From positions 2,917,909 to 2,981,908 of the forward strand of contig JAQFVV010000111.1 in the NCBI GenBank assembly GCA_028023455.1: a stretch of DNA of 64,000 bases, in the 5' to 3' direction. The notes below the pieces were generated by a model. It did not search any database. It had not been told where the DNA came from and worked only from the letters and a program-made list of their open reading frames with translations. Position numbers and translations under genes: made by a program. The DNA comes from Epiperipatus broadwayi. Lineage: Eukaryota > Onychophora > Udeonychophora > Euonychophora > Peripatidae. Below are positions 13,856 to 26,248 of the stretch, piece after piece. Within the stretch, counting starts at the first letter, position 1. Each line of letters opens with the position of its first letter.

Positions 13856-14221
13856 TTGTAGTCATGGAAATATAATTTATTTAATATAACCATTAATAAA
13901 ATGTTAATGTTAGTTATTATTAGAATTTGAAATGTTTGAAAAATGAAATTTGATTGTGGCAAGACACAAAGGAAAGGTCTTATTTTCTTGATCTAAACAC
14001 AATTAAAAAGATATACATATAGTGATGAAATATACCATGGTAAACTACAATTATGAATCTTTCAAGTAAATTTTATATTAGGGTATAGTGCTAAAATTTG
14101 AGCTGTATTTAAAAACAGAGTGTGATTGAAATAATATAGCTATGGGATGTTTCAAATATTATACACATATTATTGAAATGACAGGTCATATTCAAAACAA
14201 CAATAATGTAGAAAAAACTGT

Positions 14222-14391
14222 ACTTTCAACTTATGCCCCCATGTGGCCGCAAGAGGCGCTGTTTCCTGTGACAGCCACAGAAATATTCAGAGTAGGGGGC
14301 CAAAAGCAATGATGCAAGTTCAAGCCACTAAGTGGCGCTGTTGACACAGGAAACAGCGCCTCTTGCGGTCACATGGGCATAAGTTGAAAGT
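14222..14391. repeat. Inverted repeat, arms 47-49 bp, G+C-rich, with CTCF-like motifs
   Basis: Arms 14222-14270 and 14345-14391 differ by few bases. Both contain CCGCAAGAGGCGCTG (14247-14261, and inverted at 14354-14368). The loop also carries CCACTAAGTGGCGCTG at 14325-14340. These fit the CTCF core pattern CC-N-C-N-AG-R-G/T-GGCGC-TG. The element is much more G+C-rich than its surroundings. Confidence 0.8.
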
Positions 14392-17300
14392 GCCGAAAAA
14401 ACAATTCAATGTTTAAAATGAGTTAAAGCATTAATTCTTAATATTTACATTAATGAAAGAGCAGATGTAGAATTTAATAATGAAAAGGAAAGAGTTGTTT
14501 TATTTATAGTAAGGTTTGATTAATAATTAATTTAGTTGAAATTGAGTTTTGTAAATAATATTCTCAAGATATTAAAGAAGTTACACAATTCTAATGTATA
14601 CACAGTGCAAATTATGCAATTTTCTAGCGTTAATGCTCCATTAATATTAGACAATTCTTCTTCCATTTATTACAATCTTTCTTCATTTGAAAGTTATCTG
14701 TAATTGTAAGTAGATAAGTCAAAGATCATCATAGAAACTTTTCATTTTCACATTTAGTGCCTTCTGTAAACACAACCTGCTAAATAAAAAGGTTAATATT
14801 GTAACCCATCTATAATAATAAACAAGAATATATTTAATTTCTTGGCATTTTTAAATAAAAAACAGTATCCAACTCTCAACTAAATGGAATATTTAAATAG
14901 CTGATTTAAATATTTAGTACTTCTTTAATAAATACTGCAATACACCCAGCCATCTCACAGTGCTAAGAATCTGATTTCTAAAAACGCTTTCCGCTACATT
15001 TAATAAAAATAAATACACATAATAAATCTTTTCTTTAGCCAACGATCGAAATGATTCGGTAAGTTTATTATCAACACCTTTCTTATTATTTAGATGAGAA
15101 TTTGATTTTTAATTATAAACTGATTTTTTAAATTATTTGATGATAGAGAATATTAAATAAAAATAAACCTACTTTCATACTTCCGATACGTTGTTATATT
15201 AAAAGCTGTTCAATAATATTTTCTAGAAATATCTTTTAATTAAGAATTAAATTAAAAATAATTATATGGATAAAAATTTAATAAATACTGTGTGGTATAA
15301 AATTCATACTTTCGGTTTATGTAAGGCTTTCTAAGCCGGATTTTACTTACTGAGAAGCGTGTATTTAAAGATATGATTTTAACTAAATATCTTCTATAAG
15401 AAGAAAATGCTCATTACTTTTAATCGGTTTAATAGTACATTGACATGTTTTGCAGACTTATCAAGATTTTCAATCTTCATTAATATACAAAACATCTTAA
15501 ATGAATTTTATAACTACTTCTCATTATTCAATATATATATTTGAACAGGGGATAATTATAAATTGTTTTTACTGTTTATTTTAAAGCTTGATATATAAGT
15601 AGTAATAAGTTCTAAAGAATTTTAGAATGACGTGCTTACTTAAAATATCGATAGTCTGTATAGGGGGAATTTCCAAATTTCTTCGAATAACGAACCATTT
15701 TTACGAAAGGCAAATAAATTTCACCCTTCCTTCAATGCCACATTTGCATTAAAAATGTTTTTATTGGAATAAAAAAAACACATTACAATAGATTTTTCAG
15801 AAAATAATTTTAATCTAATGTTTAATGTTATGGTTTCTGAACCTGGGCAACCAGCCAAATTGATGGCTGGATGTTTGTTAAAATTATGTCATTCTCAACA
15901 TTCAATCTGTTTATGCTTTATTTGACAAGAAAGTATATGGAAAAAATGCAATCTAGCAAAGATATGTAAAGTCAATAGTGACATATGTATTAGTGATAAT
16001 TAGCAAACCTCAAATGAAACAGTGATTTTCCATAAAACACATTACATATTAAGAAATTATTTCACACACCCAATAATTTATTCATTAAAAATGTTAGTTA
16101 TTTCCAGAAAGCAGAGAATGGAGTTCATATCTTGCAGATCTTCTTCTGTAAGCTCAAGAAAGAACCATCAATTCAATAAAAATTTCAATAATCTTCTCCT
16201 CCAGATTATCATCCAGTTCATCTTCAGAATTTTCTACCACACTGCAAAGTTTTTCAAACATCACAATGTTTTTCAAAATTTGTTCTCTGATGGTATTTGC
16301 TTTAATGTAAATGCCTAATGATTGATTGCCTTGAAATTAAATACTGCCTTCTTTTCCTAAAATTTAAGGTTCAGCTTGTTTAACTGGTCTAAAAGATCTA
16401 AGTCTTTTTTACAAGCAAATCAATTCATCTTTTTCTTATTCTTTCACATAGTATTTCATTTCATTTTTCAACTCAAAGAAATAATGGACATTTTTTTTCT
16501 GAAACCAGAAAAAAGCAAAAAACAAACAAACAAAAAAAAACAAAAAACAAAAAAACTTCATGAAAAGAATTCATAACTGTATACAATTTTCTAAATATGT
16601 AGTGTTAATTAAAGGCTGCAGATTTGATATAAATTTTTATTAAAAAATCAAATAGCTCTTATAAAAAAGGTGGATGAGAACGATGAAGATATATGCATTG
16701 AAGCATTTCATCCTTGTTTGAATCAAAATAAATTTGTATTATAACACAGCTGATTTTCCACTTTATAAACTCCACTGTAATTCTGCAATTTTAAAAAAAG
16801 TATTTATCTTCTTCACAATAGTTTCATCTTTTATAATAATTCAAAAAATGAATAATAAAGGCTATCTCTAGAAGTATAATTGGAGAGTTGTATAATCCCA
16901 GCTGAATATTGGAGGAAGTGCGTATTATTTAAAGGTTCAAACCTAAAACTGTTGAAGATATTATATATATATTGTACCGGTCAAAAATGTATGTCCATCC
17001 AACAAGACTTAGAATCTGAGCAAAAGTACCCTGAATCCAATCATGCCCGAGATACTCAGATCAGAAGCAATCACGAATTCTAACCTATTTGCCCATTCCC
17101 CAAATCTATAGCACTAAGGACAACACTTACAGTGATACCACATAAATTCATTCTATCCCAGCCTGGTGCTGCATCGTTTTGCATGAGAACTCAGCCAATG
17201 ATGATGATAAGAGATTGAGTGAACCCAAGATATTAAGTTAAAAATATACATAAATATAAATATTATTAAGGAGATTCGAACAACTGGATTAAAGTTTCAA

Positions 17301-17800
17301 ATATATTTATTTGGACAAAATTCAAGATGAGTTATATAAATAAATAATCAACTTCATGCTTTTAAAACTTTATTTTCATTATAAACATTTAACAAACTTG
17401 ATATTATTTTATTTTAAAAAATATTAATTCAGTGCAGTGGTTACAATACTGAACAATACTGAACGTATATTTAAAATAGGCTTTTATTCAATGTTCCAAA
17501 AATGGATTTATCTTAGGGGTTTGGTGGACATTTTATACATTTAAAAAGATATTTATAAAGATACAATAGAATTTCGCTGATTATACGATTTTAGTATGAT
17601 GCCCTTAGCATTTGATACATAAGTTTATTTTCATTTAGAGGTTTTATTTATAACAGTTAAAATAAAGATACATTCTGATTAGTAAGTAGACTAAAACATT
17701 ATTTATTTTACATTTTCAGCATTTAACGATAGAATATAGCAAAACTCTATAATTATGGAAATGGCTTATTTCAATAAAGGGGAGGGCAGCTTCATGAGAA
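14392..17800. other. Intergenic DNA; CpG-retaining patch at about 15000-15720
   Basis: No gene or repeat edge is supported. 15000-15720 contains clearly more CpG dinucleotides than flanking DNA (AACGATCG, CGATACG, TTCGAATAACG, ATCGATAG) but no open frame of note. Frames at 16022-16318 and 16376-16576 lack motifs and look accidental. Confidence 0.4.
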
Positions 17801-20329
17801 GTTGGATTTAAACTCCAATGGAAAATATTACAAAGAGAAAAACGTTTTATTATCACATATCATTACGATTTATTTTGCTAAACAGGCTAGAAAACTAACT
17901 ATAAGAAATGGCGGTGCTAGCATAATATCAGTGAGACAAAATGGCACATTTGGCCAGGATAAGATCATTCTCCAATTTTTTTAAAAGTGGTGCACACCAG
18001 CTTTTTGCTAGAGCAGTACAGAAAAAAAGGTAGGTAGGAAGTTTCTATGGGCCAGACCATGGAACATCCATACAGAGCTTCATCTACTCTAACCTGCATG
18101 TTCTAGAAGTAGACATAGATTTCTATCATGAATGAAGACATTAATGATAGGAGACTTTGAAGCCCTGGAATGAGATACAGGTGACTCAAAGCAGTATATA
18201 AATATATACTTGGAGGAGAAGAATGACGAACGAAGATGATCATGACTCCCTGGAGTGAGGTACAAGCGAATCAGATCAAAGCCCTAGGCAGCTTATTAAT
18301 AATTTGACATATGCCGCAATGCTATCATAATAATATAAAGTCACTGAATTTAAATATTAAAGTAAAGCCTTAAATGGTTTAACAAATACGTAATGATATG
18401 CTAAAATAATGACCCATGTAAGCTAAAGTTATTGATCATAAGTTAAACTATAATTAATGAAGCGTGCATTGCTCCTCCTTGAATCAATATTTTAACATAT
18501 TTAATAACTAAAATTCACACACTTAAAAGTGCAAATTACAAAATATATTTAAGTTTCCAGTCTTTTGGTGATGATGATCAATAAGAAATTAATAAAATTA
18601 ATGGACACCAATATCTACCCCATATTGTAAAGTATTTATACATTTTATACAAATTTACAATAAAACATTTATTTAAAAAAAAGCAGGTATTCATTTAGAG
18701 TACAAACCCAATCTTACGAGATATTTATAAATAAATAATAAGAACCCATTAATTCACCCCCCTTTCTATTCCACAGTGAGGTATAGAAGTTCATAAGACT
18801 AAGTTTGATTGGCATTTACAAATAAAATTAAGTGAAAAATATAAAAATATCATTAAAATTAAATTATAACCGCACTAAATTATAAACATAATAAGAAGCA
18901 TGAATTGAATGAAAGATTAGTTTGGATAGTAGAGAATTAATACAAAAAGATTAACATACTTGCCGATTAGCGAGTTTTTAAAAAAATTAAACATAAAAGA
19001 AAACATTAATTTACAAATTAAATTACAAATTAGAGTTGGCTAATGCAATTATACTGTCACTGTCTTTGAGCCAGTTACCTCAGGATTCCATGAAGTATTG
19101 ATGAATCTTCTATGGCAGATGGCATTCTTTGACAGCACGGTCAATCTTGAGTGGTAGGAGCTACATCTCAGCATGAGTCAGGTTGAAGACAGAAGAAAGG
19201 CAGCTTAGGCCCCTCAAAAATTAAATGGACATGGAGTCGGCTAACAACAATTGACCAAACTCTGAGACAATAGATTTTTAGTCCTATTTATGTCAGTTTT
19301 TAGCCACTCAAAGAATGTTTGTTTTAATTAAACTTCCTGACTCTAATGGATCCTTAATTTACAAAAATCTTTTCACTATTGTTAGTGGAGATGCAGTCAT
19401 GAGATAACTGTCCAAAATAAATTCAAACCAATTTCCAGATTGGAAATGAATTTGATAAAAATATTAATAGCTAACTAAAATCAATTAGCTTTGTTTTAGA
19501 TTTTACTTTTCTTAACTTTAATTTACAAATTCCTTTTAAAATCATGAAACAAACTTCCCACTTCTTTAATTATTTTTGGACAGTCAACGACTGCACCTTC
19601 CATCTTGAATTTATATGTAGTTTTATGACAAAAAAGTAATTACAAAGTATTAAAATAAAAGGAAAAAAAAATACAATTTTAAAAGACACAAAACTATTTA
19701 GTATTTTTTATTATATACATATGCTCCTGTAATATATGTATATATCTGAGCTGCATCTATAAAAGTTAATATTTAAAATAATTAAAAAAAATTTTTATTT
19801 CAGATTTATATTTATAAATCTCATAGATGCTTCTCAGAAATATACGTATAGTTTGAATACATTTTACCAAAAAAAAAAGGAGCAGGATGACACGTGGGCT
19901 GTGGTAGAACAGTGAAACTCGATCTTGAACTAAGGTCGACTGTTTCAATATATATATATTGGCTTCACTCATGTTAAAATTATCATATTTTTTAAAACAA
20001 GTATCATAAAGCAAAATCTATAATATAATAAACAAACTTTTCAAATTTACATATGTAAAGGTAAAGATAAAAAAAGAATAAATGATAAATGATTATGAGT
20101 AACTTACGTGCAATAAAGCTGCCTTTAGTTTGAAAATCCTTCAATCTTTATTGAAATATATAAATTATACTATAACACTTATAGCTGACACTCCATATGC
20201 ATATGAGCAATCAAGCCCTCATTTTTCTAAATTACTTTTAAATAATAATTTAACATAATAAATTAACAATTATTATTATTTTACATAATAAATTAACAAT
20301 CTTTTATTAAGTGCTTTATAAATTATTTT
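17801..20329. other. Intergenic DNA with patches of unassigned, less A+T-rich sequence
   Basis: 18163-18192 and 18248-18282 are imperfect direct copies (CCCTGGARTGAGRTACA) about 85 bp apart. 19030-19260 is less A+T-rich, without a frame, and could be an old transposon piece. Nothing else is recognised. Confidence 0.35.
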
Positions 20330-20334
20330 CAACA

Positions 20335-20538
20335 ATATTATATAGGGAGTTTGAATTCAGACTTTCACATGATCCTCAACCATCCATGCTATCTCATACC
20401 ACTGATACACTTGATCACACACATGTTGAAAAGATAAATAATCACCAATATATGTATTTCGTGCTAAACCAGTACTCATCAGCTGGTCCAGATTATCATC
20501 TCCACACATATATGCAATCAAAGCTCAGCTTAGATTGA
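20335..20538 (-). mobile_element. Hammerhead-bearing short retroposon, copy A
   Basis: Member of a family of about 200 bp found also at 20538-20760, 42880-43090, 48880-49195 and, core-deleted, 37440-37700. Read on the minus strand the order is a leader, a hammerhead (20500-20433), a middle segment with TTTTCAACATG, a tRNA-box-A-like stretch (GATAGCATGGATGG) and a tail resembling a box B (CTGAATTCAAACTCC). Schistosome Sm-alpha SINE-like elements and animal retrozymes combine a type-I hammerhead with a short non-coding body; this fits that class. Copy A lies head to head with copy B. Confidence 0.7.
20433..20500 (-). ncRNA. Type-I hammerhead ribozyme, core intact (copy A)
   Basis: On the minus strand, stem I is formed by GATAATC with GATTATT and by ACCAG with TTGGT, with a UGG bulge on the 5' side. 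Next is CTGATGA (20482-20476), then stem II G-TACT-loop-AGCA-C closed by the required G-C pair (one internal A-C mismatch), then GAAA (20460-20457). A minimal stem III ATA-CA-TAT follows, and A at 20449 is the predicted nucleotide 5' of the cleavage point (triplet AUA, so NUH is satisfied). All invariant positions (C3 to A9, G12, A13, A14, the 15.1-16.1 pair) are present. Confidence 0.75.
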
Positions 20539-20760
20539 CTATCTTAATATAAGCTAAGCATTGATTGTAGATATGTGTGGGGTTGATAATCTGGACCAAC
20601 TGATGAGAGCTAGTTTAGCAAAAAATATGCATATCATGATTATTTATCTTTTCAACATGTGTGTGATCAAATGTATCAGCAGTATGAGATAGCATGGCTG
20701 GTTGAGGGTCATGTGAAAGTCTGAGGTCAAATTCCTCACATATTACATATAGAAGTGATG
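20538..20760 (+). mobile_element. Hammerhead-bearing short retroposon, copy B (core mutated)
   Basis: Inverted relative to copy A and starting at the same point. CTGATGA is at 20600-20606 and stem II keeps GCT / AGC, but the catalytic GAAA reads AAAA, so self-cleavage should be lost. TAGCATGGCTGG (20690-20701) differs from a box A consensus at one position. GAGGTCAAATTCC near 20723 is a weak box B. Confidence 0.65.
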
Positions 20761-23560
20761 GTATGAAAAAGCCTATACTGTAGAAAAAATTCATATTTCA
20801 ACAATATTAAAAATTAGTCCAGTACAATATTTTAAATAATCCTTCCAATATATTTTTATTAGCCTTATATAATTAAATTTGAAAGTTTGTTGGTTCATTT
20901 GTTACATAATAAGTCCACAAATATTGCCAAATTTTTTAGTACACACAATTTTTTTTTTCAGTGAAATAATATATTAATAATTTTTGAATTTTTTAGAAAA
21001 TATAACTTTCAGATAATGAAAAATTCCCTAAAGGTCACTACTAGTTCAAATTTTCACATTATAAATATATCTAAGGCTGTGCTAACATTAGTAGTAAATT
21101 CCCAAATTTTAAAACAATCAAATAACCATAAAGCAAAAATCCATAGTCCATATAATTCTCCAAACAATAAAAAAATAATGCTAGGCAATATTTATTGAGT
21201 TATTAAGTAACAGACAAATAAGCTTTCAAGTTTATATATATATATACATTGTAAAGGAATGGGTTTTGATCTTACATGATTTTAGACTAGCTAGGTCATC
21301 ACAGTGAGTAAAAGAGTCTATCTAAAGGTTTCTAAACATATGCATACCCACATTTACTTAAATCTCATTTCTGGGAGATGTGGTATTAATACTCAAACAT
21401 ATATCAAACTATACCCATATACTCACCTCGTTCTTACCATTTTTAGTTTCTGTTATCACCAGATTTCAAACTCAGGAAGAATACAGATAGTCATCTAGTT
21501 CAGGTATATCAATATCACTTAATGTACGGGTATGTACAAATATATGTAAGTGTACGAGGATATGTGTGAATGGGTGGGAATATATGTAAGCATGTGAGCA
21601 TATATGACAATGAGTAAAAATATGTGACAAATTGAGAACTGAATATGAAAAAATACAAGTGGTAGTCTTTAATTTAAAAATATATATTTAATAAGTTTAT
21701 TTACAATTAGCATAAATTTGATAATGAAGTTATAACAAATATAATACTTTCATTTAACAACAATGGATATTCTTTGATTATTATTATTTTTAATTATTGG
21801 TCCAACCCCTTGTTCCCTTCAAAGAATAACCATTTGATGTCAGTATTAACACAAACGAAAATTATTTTAGAAGCTATGATTATTTAAATTACGTTTGCTT
21901 GCTAATTTGTTTTATCCAAATCATAATTTGTTATTATTCCCAATAGTTTTATCAGTTAATTCATACATATTGATAATATGAGATTCCCCTTCTATTATGT
22001 TTGATTATTATAAAGTCAAGAAAGACCATTTATACTAGAAATAATTAGTCAGGTACATGGAAAACAATTAACTAAATGATTAGTGAAAACAAACAAAAAC
22101 AATAATGGTGTCCCTGTACGATTATTGGCAATTAATATATGTTACCATAAAATTCTACTTCTCCCTTGATGATAATCAGACCTATATGCAAGCAAGTTCT
22201 CATTGGAATCTATATTTTATTTTAATTTATAATAAAGTTAATAAATAATATTTATTTTATATAAAGTGCAGATAGTTAGTTGAAATTAAATTGAAAGGCT
22301 GCAAACCTTTCACACTTATTATAATACTTATCTGACAGCCAATTAGATGTTATGATGGCTGTCTGAATAATGATCAAACCGTAAACACAAGACAGAGAAT
22401 TTTACAAAAAAAGGGTGATCCATCCTCTTCTTTACTTGTCTTTCTATATATCTAAGACAGTCTGAAGTATTTTAGATTTGAAAGTGTGAAGCTTTAAATA
22501 TCTTCATATTTAACTCACTGAGTCTACATTGCAAAGATACAGCATGAAATCCTTATGATTTACTACGCAGTAGTTTTTTTAGATGCTATAACTTGCAGTA
22601 ATGTATGTAAATAATATTTATTTTATATAAAGCTCAGATAGTTAGTGGAATAATAATTATCTCTTCTATTATGTATTAATAACTTATATCCCCCCTTCAA
22701 TCCATATTAAAGGAAAGAAATAAATGAAGCAATTTACATAAAATAAATAAAAATGATGATATCAATCTAAAGATAACTTGAGAATTCATAAGAAAAAATG
22801 TTCTAGTAAAAGATTATCATTGTTCTCCTTAATCCATTTCAGGTTATACATGGTAAGATTTGAGTATTATAGAACATTCATTATGTCACTTATAATTTCT
22901 TTCTTAAGAAGGTCTACTTTGAGATGCAGAGTTTGATTAATTTCTCAATAGTAAAGTTGATGAATCACAGCATAAGCAAATAAATGCTAAGTCCAAATCA
23001 TTTTAGTTTCGGCAATTACGGTTCCACAGTTGACAATTTTCTTTCTCTGATGTCATTTTACAATTAGCAATGCATGGTTGTATGTATTGGCATTTATATA
23101 TATTTAGTAGAATATCCTGAGGTGAATTAAAACACTATCTTTATTATTAGATATTCCAAATTAAAGTCAATTCAATCTCTGCTTAAAGTTGGGATCACTT
23201 TGGAAATGTTGAATAATTTAAGTTAATTTTGTAGATTTCTACTTTAGAATGCTTCAGTTGGCTAGGTTTGAATCCATATGCTTTTTGATTTAGCTTTACT
23301 TAATATCCAAGTAGTTTACCTTAATGATGGCTGAATTCTCTATTCGAACTGCAAGTTTGATTTCTCAGCTTCAACTTTATGCAGATTGCTCAGCTGATGA
23401 GATTTTTTATCTGATTTTTGAGAAGAAGCTTGTTGGTTTTTATATTTCTTTATTTACCAAAATGAAGATGTCTGATATAATATGATTTTTGACAATTTCA
23501 AGTAGCAGGTTCATGGTTATAACTTGGATCAATTATTTACATCATTATAAGTTGTGATTA
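20761..23560. other. AT-rich DNA, nothing recognised
   Basis: A short hairpin GACAGCCA / TGGCTGTC at about 22335-22364 is the only structured item noticed. No gene supported. Confidence 0.4.
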
Positions 23561-23596
<36 letters not shown>

Positions 23597-23781
23597 CATA
23601 TTTTGCGGGTTCATCCGTGTTAAAAACTTTTAATACCAATACACTTTCACTTGTCACACAACCATCCACAGAGTTAAAAGTAGAAAACGTTGTAGGTACA
23701 ATCACTGTTTGAAAAAACATTAAAAATCCCACCAATACAAAAATGTTAAATTTAAAATGTTTTAAAAATCTTTCCAAATAG

Positions 23782-23822
<41 letters not shown>
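23561..23822. repeat. Two (AT)n microsatellites flanking about 190 bp
   Basis: (AT)n at 23561-23591 and a longer one at about 23786-23822. The second directly abuts the truncated RTE fragment that follows. Confidence 0.9.
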
Positions 23823-23826
<4 letters not shown>

Positions 23827-23998
23827 AAAAGACTCAGAAGGAGACCACATGTAAGATGAATGGATGAAATAAGAAAATGTGTAGGGGTGATGTGGAGAAG
23901 AGAAGCTAAAGATCGGAGAAGATGGATTAAACTTGGAGAGACCTTCATTCTGCAGTGGATTGATAATGGTTGATAATGATGATGATGATGATGATATA
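23823..23998 (+). mobile_element. 5'-truncated RTE LINE, last about 170 bp
   Basis: The translation in the element frame runs from KRLRRRPHVRWMDEIRKC to WIDNG and stop. It corresponds to the C-terminus of the full RTE copy at 31156-34442 (there on the minus strand). It ends in (GAT)n at 23970-23995, the simple 3' repeat expected of RTE elements. The frame is open in this fragment. It is a typical 5'-truncated insertion, next to an (AT)n tract. Confidence 0.85.
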
Positions 23999-24749
23999 AT
24001 TTAATAACAATAAAAATTTTATTTATTTATTTTTCCTTTAATTTTTATTTCTTACTTTCATCTAAATCTATCTGATCATATTTCACTGTATTGTTATAAT
24101 GTGTAAGAGTTACATGACAATTGATGAGATGTTGTTAACAAAGGTTAACATTCATGTTTATGTTTTATGGATTAATTAGAATAATGTATTCATCGTAAAA
24201 TTAAATTACATGTTCAATTGGAGAAAACAATTATTTGTTTTTCAGCTACAGTAATTGTGAAAAGTTTAATTTTTTTTCTTGTAATAAATTTTAATTGATT
24301 TTCATTGGTTGATAGTGAACCTGATTGAAATCCGATTAAGTTTTTTTAATTTTCACTAAACTTAATTTTTGTTAAATCTTATTTAATGTCTAAATTTTAT
24401 TATTATTAAAAAAAAGAATATGTGTATCAAAATACACAAGCATTTACATGTAAAACAGATCATTTCAATGTTTGTCGATTTATTTTAAAATAGTTTTCTT
24501 ATACTGCTTGTTTTTACTTTAAATCAATTTGATTTAAAAACAAGCTGGCTAGCTAATTGCATTCCTGTTGCTTTTATGTTAATTATTGTAAACAATTCTA
24601 AAAGTGATTTGATTTTTATGTAGTTGTTTTCATTTCAATAATCCCTGGGTAGAATTCTTAGATAGATTGAGAGGGAGATTAATATTTTCCCTGCCTAAGG
24701 CGTAGAAATTGGACAACAAGGAAAGTGTTTCGCGGGAAATGGAGCAATG

Positions 24750-24758
24750 TATAAATAG
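24750..24758 (+). promoter_or_regulatory. TATA box of the 5' LTR
   Basis: TATAAATAG followed by CCCC lies about 435 bp into the LTR and recurs at 28359-28367 in the 3' LTR. Transcription would start about 25-30 bp further on, near ATTCATTATTCG. Confidence 0.6.
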
Positions 24759-25255
24759 CCCCAAAAATTTGGAGAGTTAATTAATTCATTATTCGTAACT
24801 AGACAAGCTGTTCCTCAAGTGAAAGTTTATCTCAACGGACATTTAAATTCTTAAAGGAAATTTGCTGTTATTTAAATCCTTTTGCTTGCAACAAAATGAA
24901 AAATTCTATACGTGTTACCACCACCCGAATGGCTTGCTAACTCTACAAAAGATGGATTCCTAACTTCCAAATTTGCTTTAGTAATGCCTTGAACATCTAG
25001 AAGAAGCCGGAACCTCTTTACATCTACCTTGCTGCTGTCTAAAGACCTGAAAATGAACTAAAATAATAGTGCGCACTCTACATGAACATTGTTTTTACCA
25101 AAAGGTAACTATTTTCTTTTTTATTCTTCCCAGGGTAAATTAATTCTTATTAAATCTCCACTCAGTCTAATCATAAATATGTATTCATAAGCTTAAGTAA
25201 TTTATATAGCCTCATATTTAATATTTGCTGTGTTTTCTAATATTTTGTAGTGTGT

Positions 25256-25283
25256 CTTGGAATCTTAGTTTTAAGATTCCAAG
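25256..25283 (+). promoter_or_regulatory. Perfect 12 bp stem-loop in the 5' LTR transcribed part
   Basis: CTTGGAATCTTA, loop GTTT, TAAGATTCCAAG. It is identical in the 3' LTR at 28865-28892. It is placed in the transcribed region, so it may act as an RNA structure; the function is not known. Confidence 0.6.
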
Positions 25284-26242
25284 TTACTGTCAATTTTTGT
25301 TTATTGGAGAGTGACGAGTGAGTTTTCTATTTTTATGTAAGACTTTTATAAATGCTTTGGCAGTTGTGCCTTTTAAATGCTTACCTGTAATTATGTTAAT
25401 ATTCAATAATTAATTTTAAACTCTATGTTTGCTCTATTGCTAAACCTCCAAAATCTTTTGGCTGGTGACTTTATTGTCTAATTTCCTGCAGGTGGGGATT
25501 TCGTTTCTTATATCTCTAAAAGTGGAAATTAGAATTGTTTTTCTTTGTAATTTTATAAGTCATCAGCAGGAAGATAAAATATATCCCTCTTTAAATTACA
25601 GGTGACTTTCGTTCTGCCAAAGTATTTAAACTTTTAATATTTTCGTACTCATGTGCACTCTCCGATAAATTTCTGTTTGTATTTATTATGTGTGCTTTAA
25701 ATTTATCAGAGCATGTACTCAGAATTTGTTTGTAAGTTTATTTTCTTTAAATGCTGGGGCAGACGTAACTGTTTTTCTAATTATTTACTTGTCCCTTATT
25801 GAGACCTTTAATTATTAATTTTAGAGCAATTTTCGCCAATCGTTTGGCTAGGATTCACCAATTTTAATTGTTTTACTCCGTTTCAATCATATTTTTTGGT
25901 TGTTCTTGAGGTGGATCAATCACCATTATTTTAAACATAGTAATAGGTGCAGCTCATACTGATATAAGGATATTCAAGGTCTGATCAAATTTTGGATCTT
26001 GAAAAGCTCATTGGCACTGGTTTCTTTGATCTATTTCAAGGGAGTATTGTTTAAGTATCTGAGGGTGAGAACCAATGTTTGAGTGAATTCTCTGCTGAAT
26101 GAAATTTGCTTCCTCCTTTTTAAATTTGTTTATTAGAGAATCAGTAGATCTGCCAGAGCATTGCATGTAGTCTTTCTGGTACACACCTGAGCTAATCATA
26201 TTTGTTAACTTATAAACTTTTCTTATAAATTATTCTTCTCTG

Positions 26243-26248
26243 AATAAA
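26243..26248 (+). terminator. Candidate poly(A) signal of the LTR
   Basis: AATAAA, repeated at 29857-29862 in the 3' LTR, about 235 bp before the LTR end. Confidence 0.4.

Noticed and set aside
19766-20014. 82-residue minus-strand frame
   Set aside because: Low-complexity hydrophobic content with no motif or context.
23391-23430. CTGATGAG followed by T-rich sequence as a hammerhead
   Set aside because: No paired stem II and no GAAA in position.
25540-25590. CTGATGA on the minus strand inside the LTR as a hammerhead
   Set aside because: No stem II and no correctly placed GAAA; the second LTR gives no support either.
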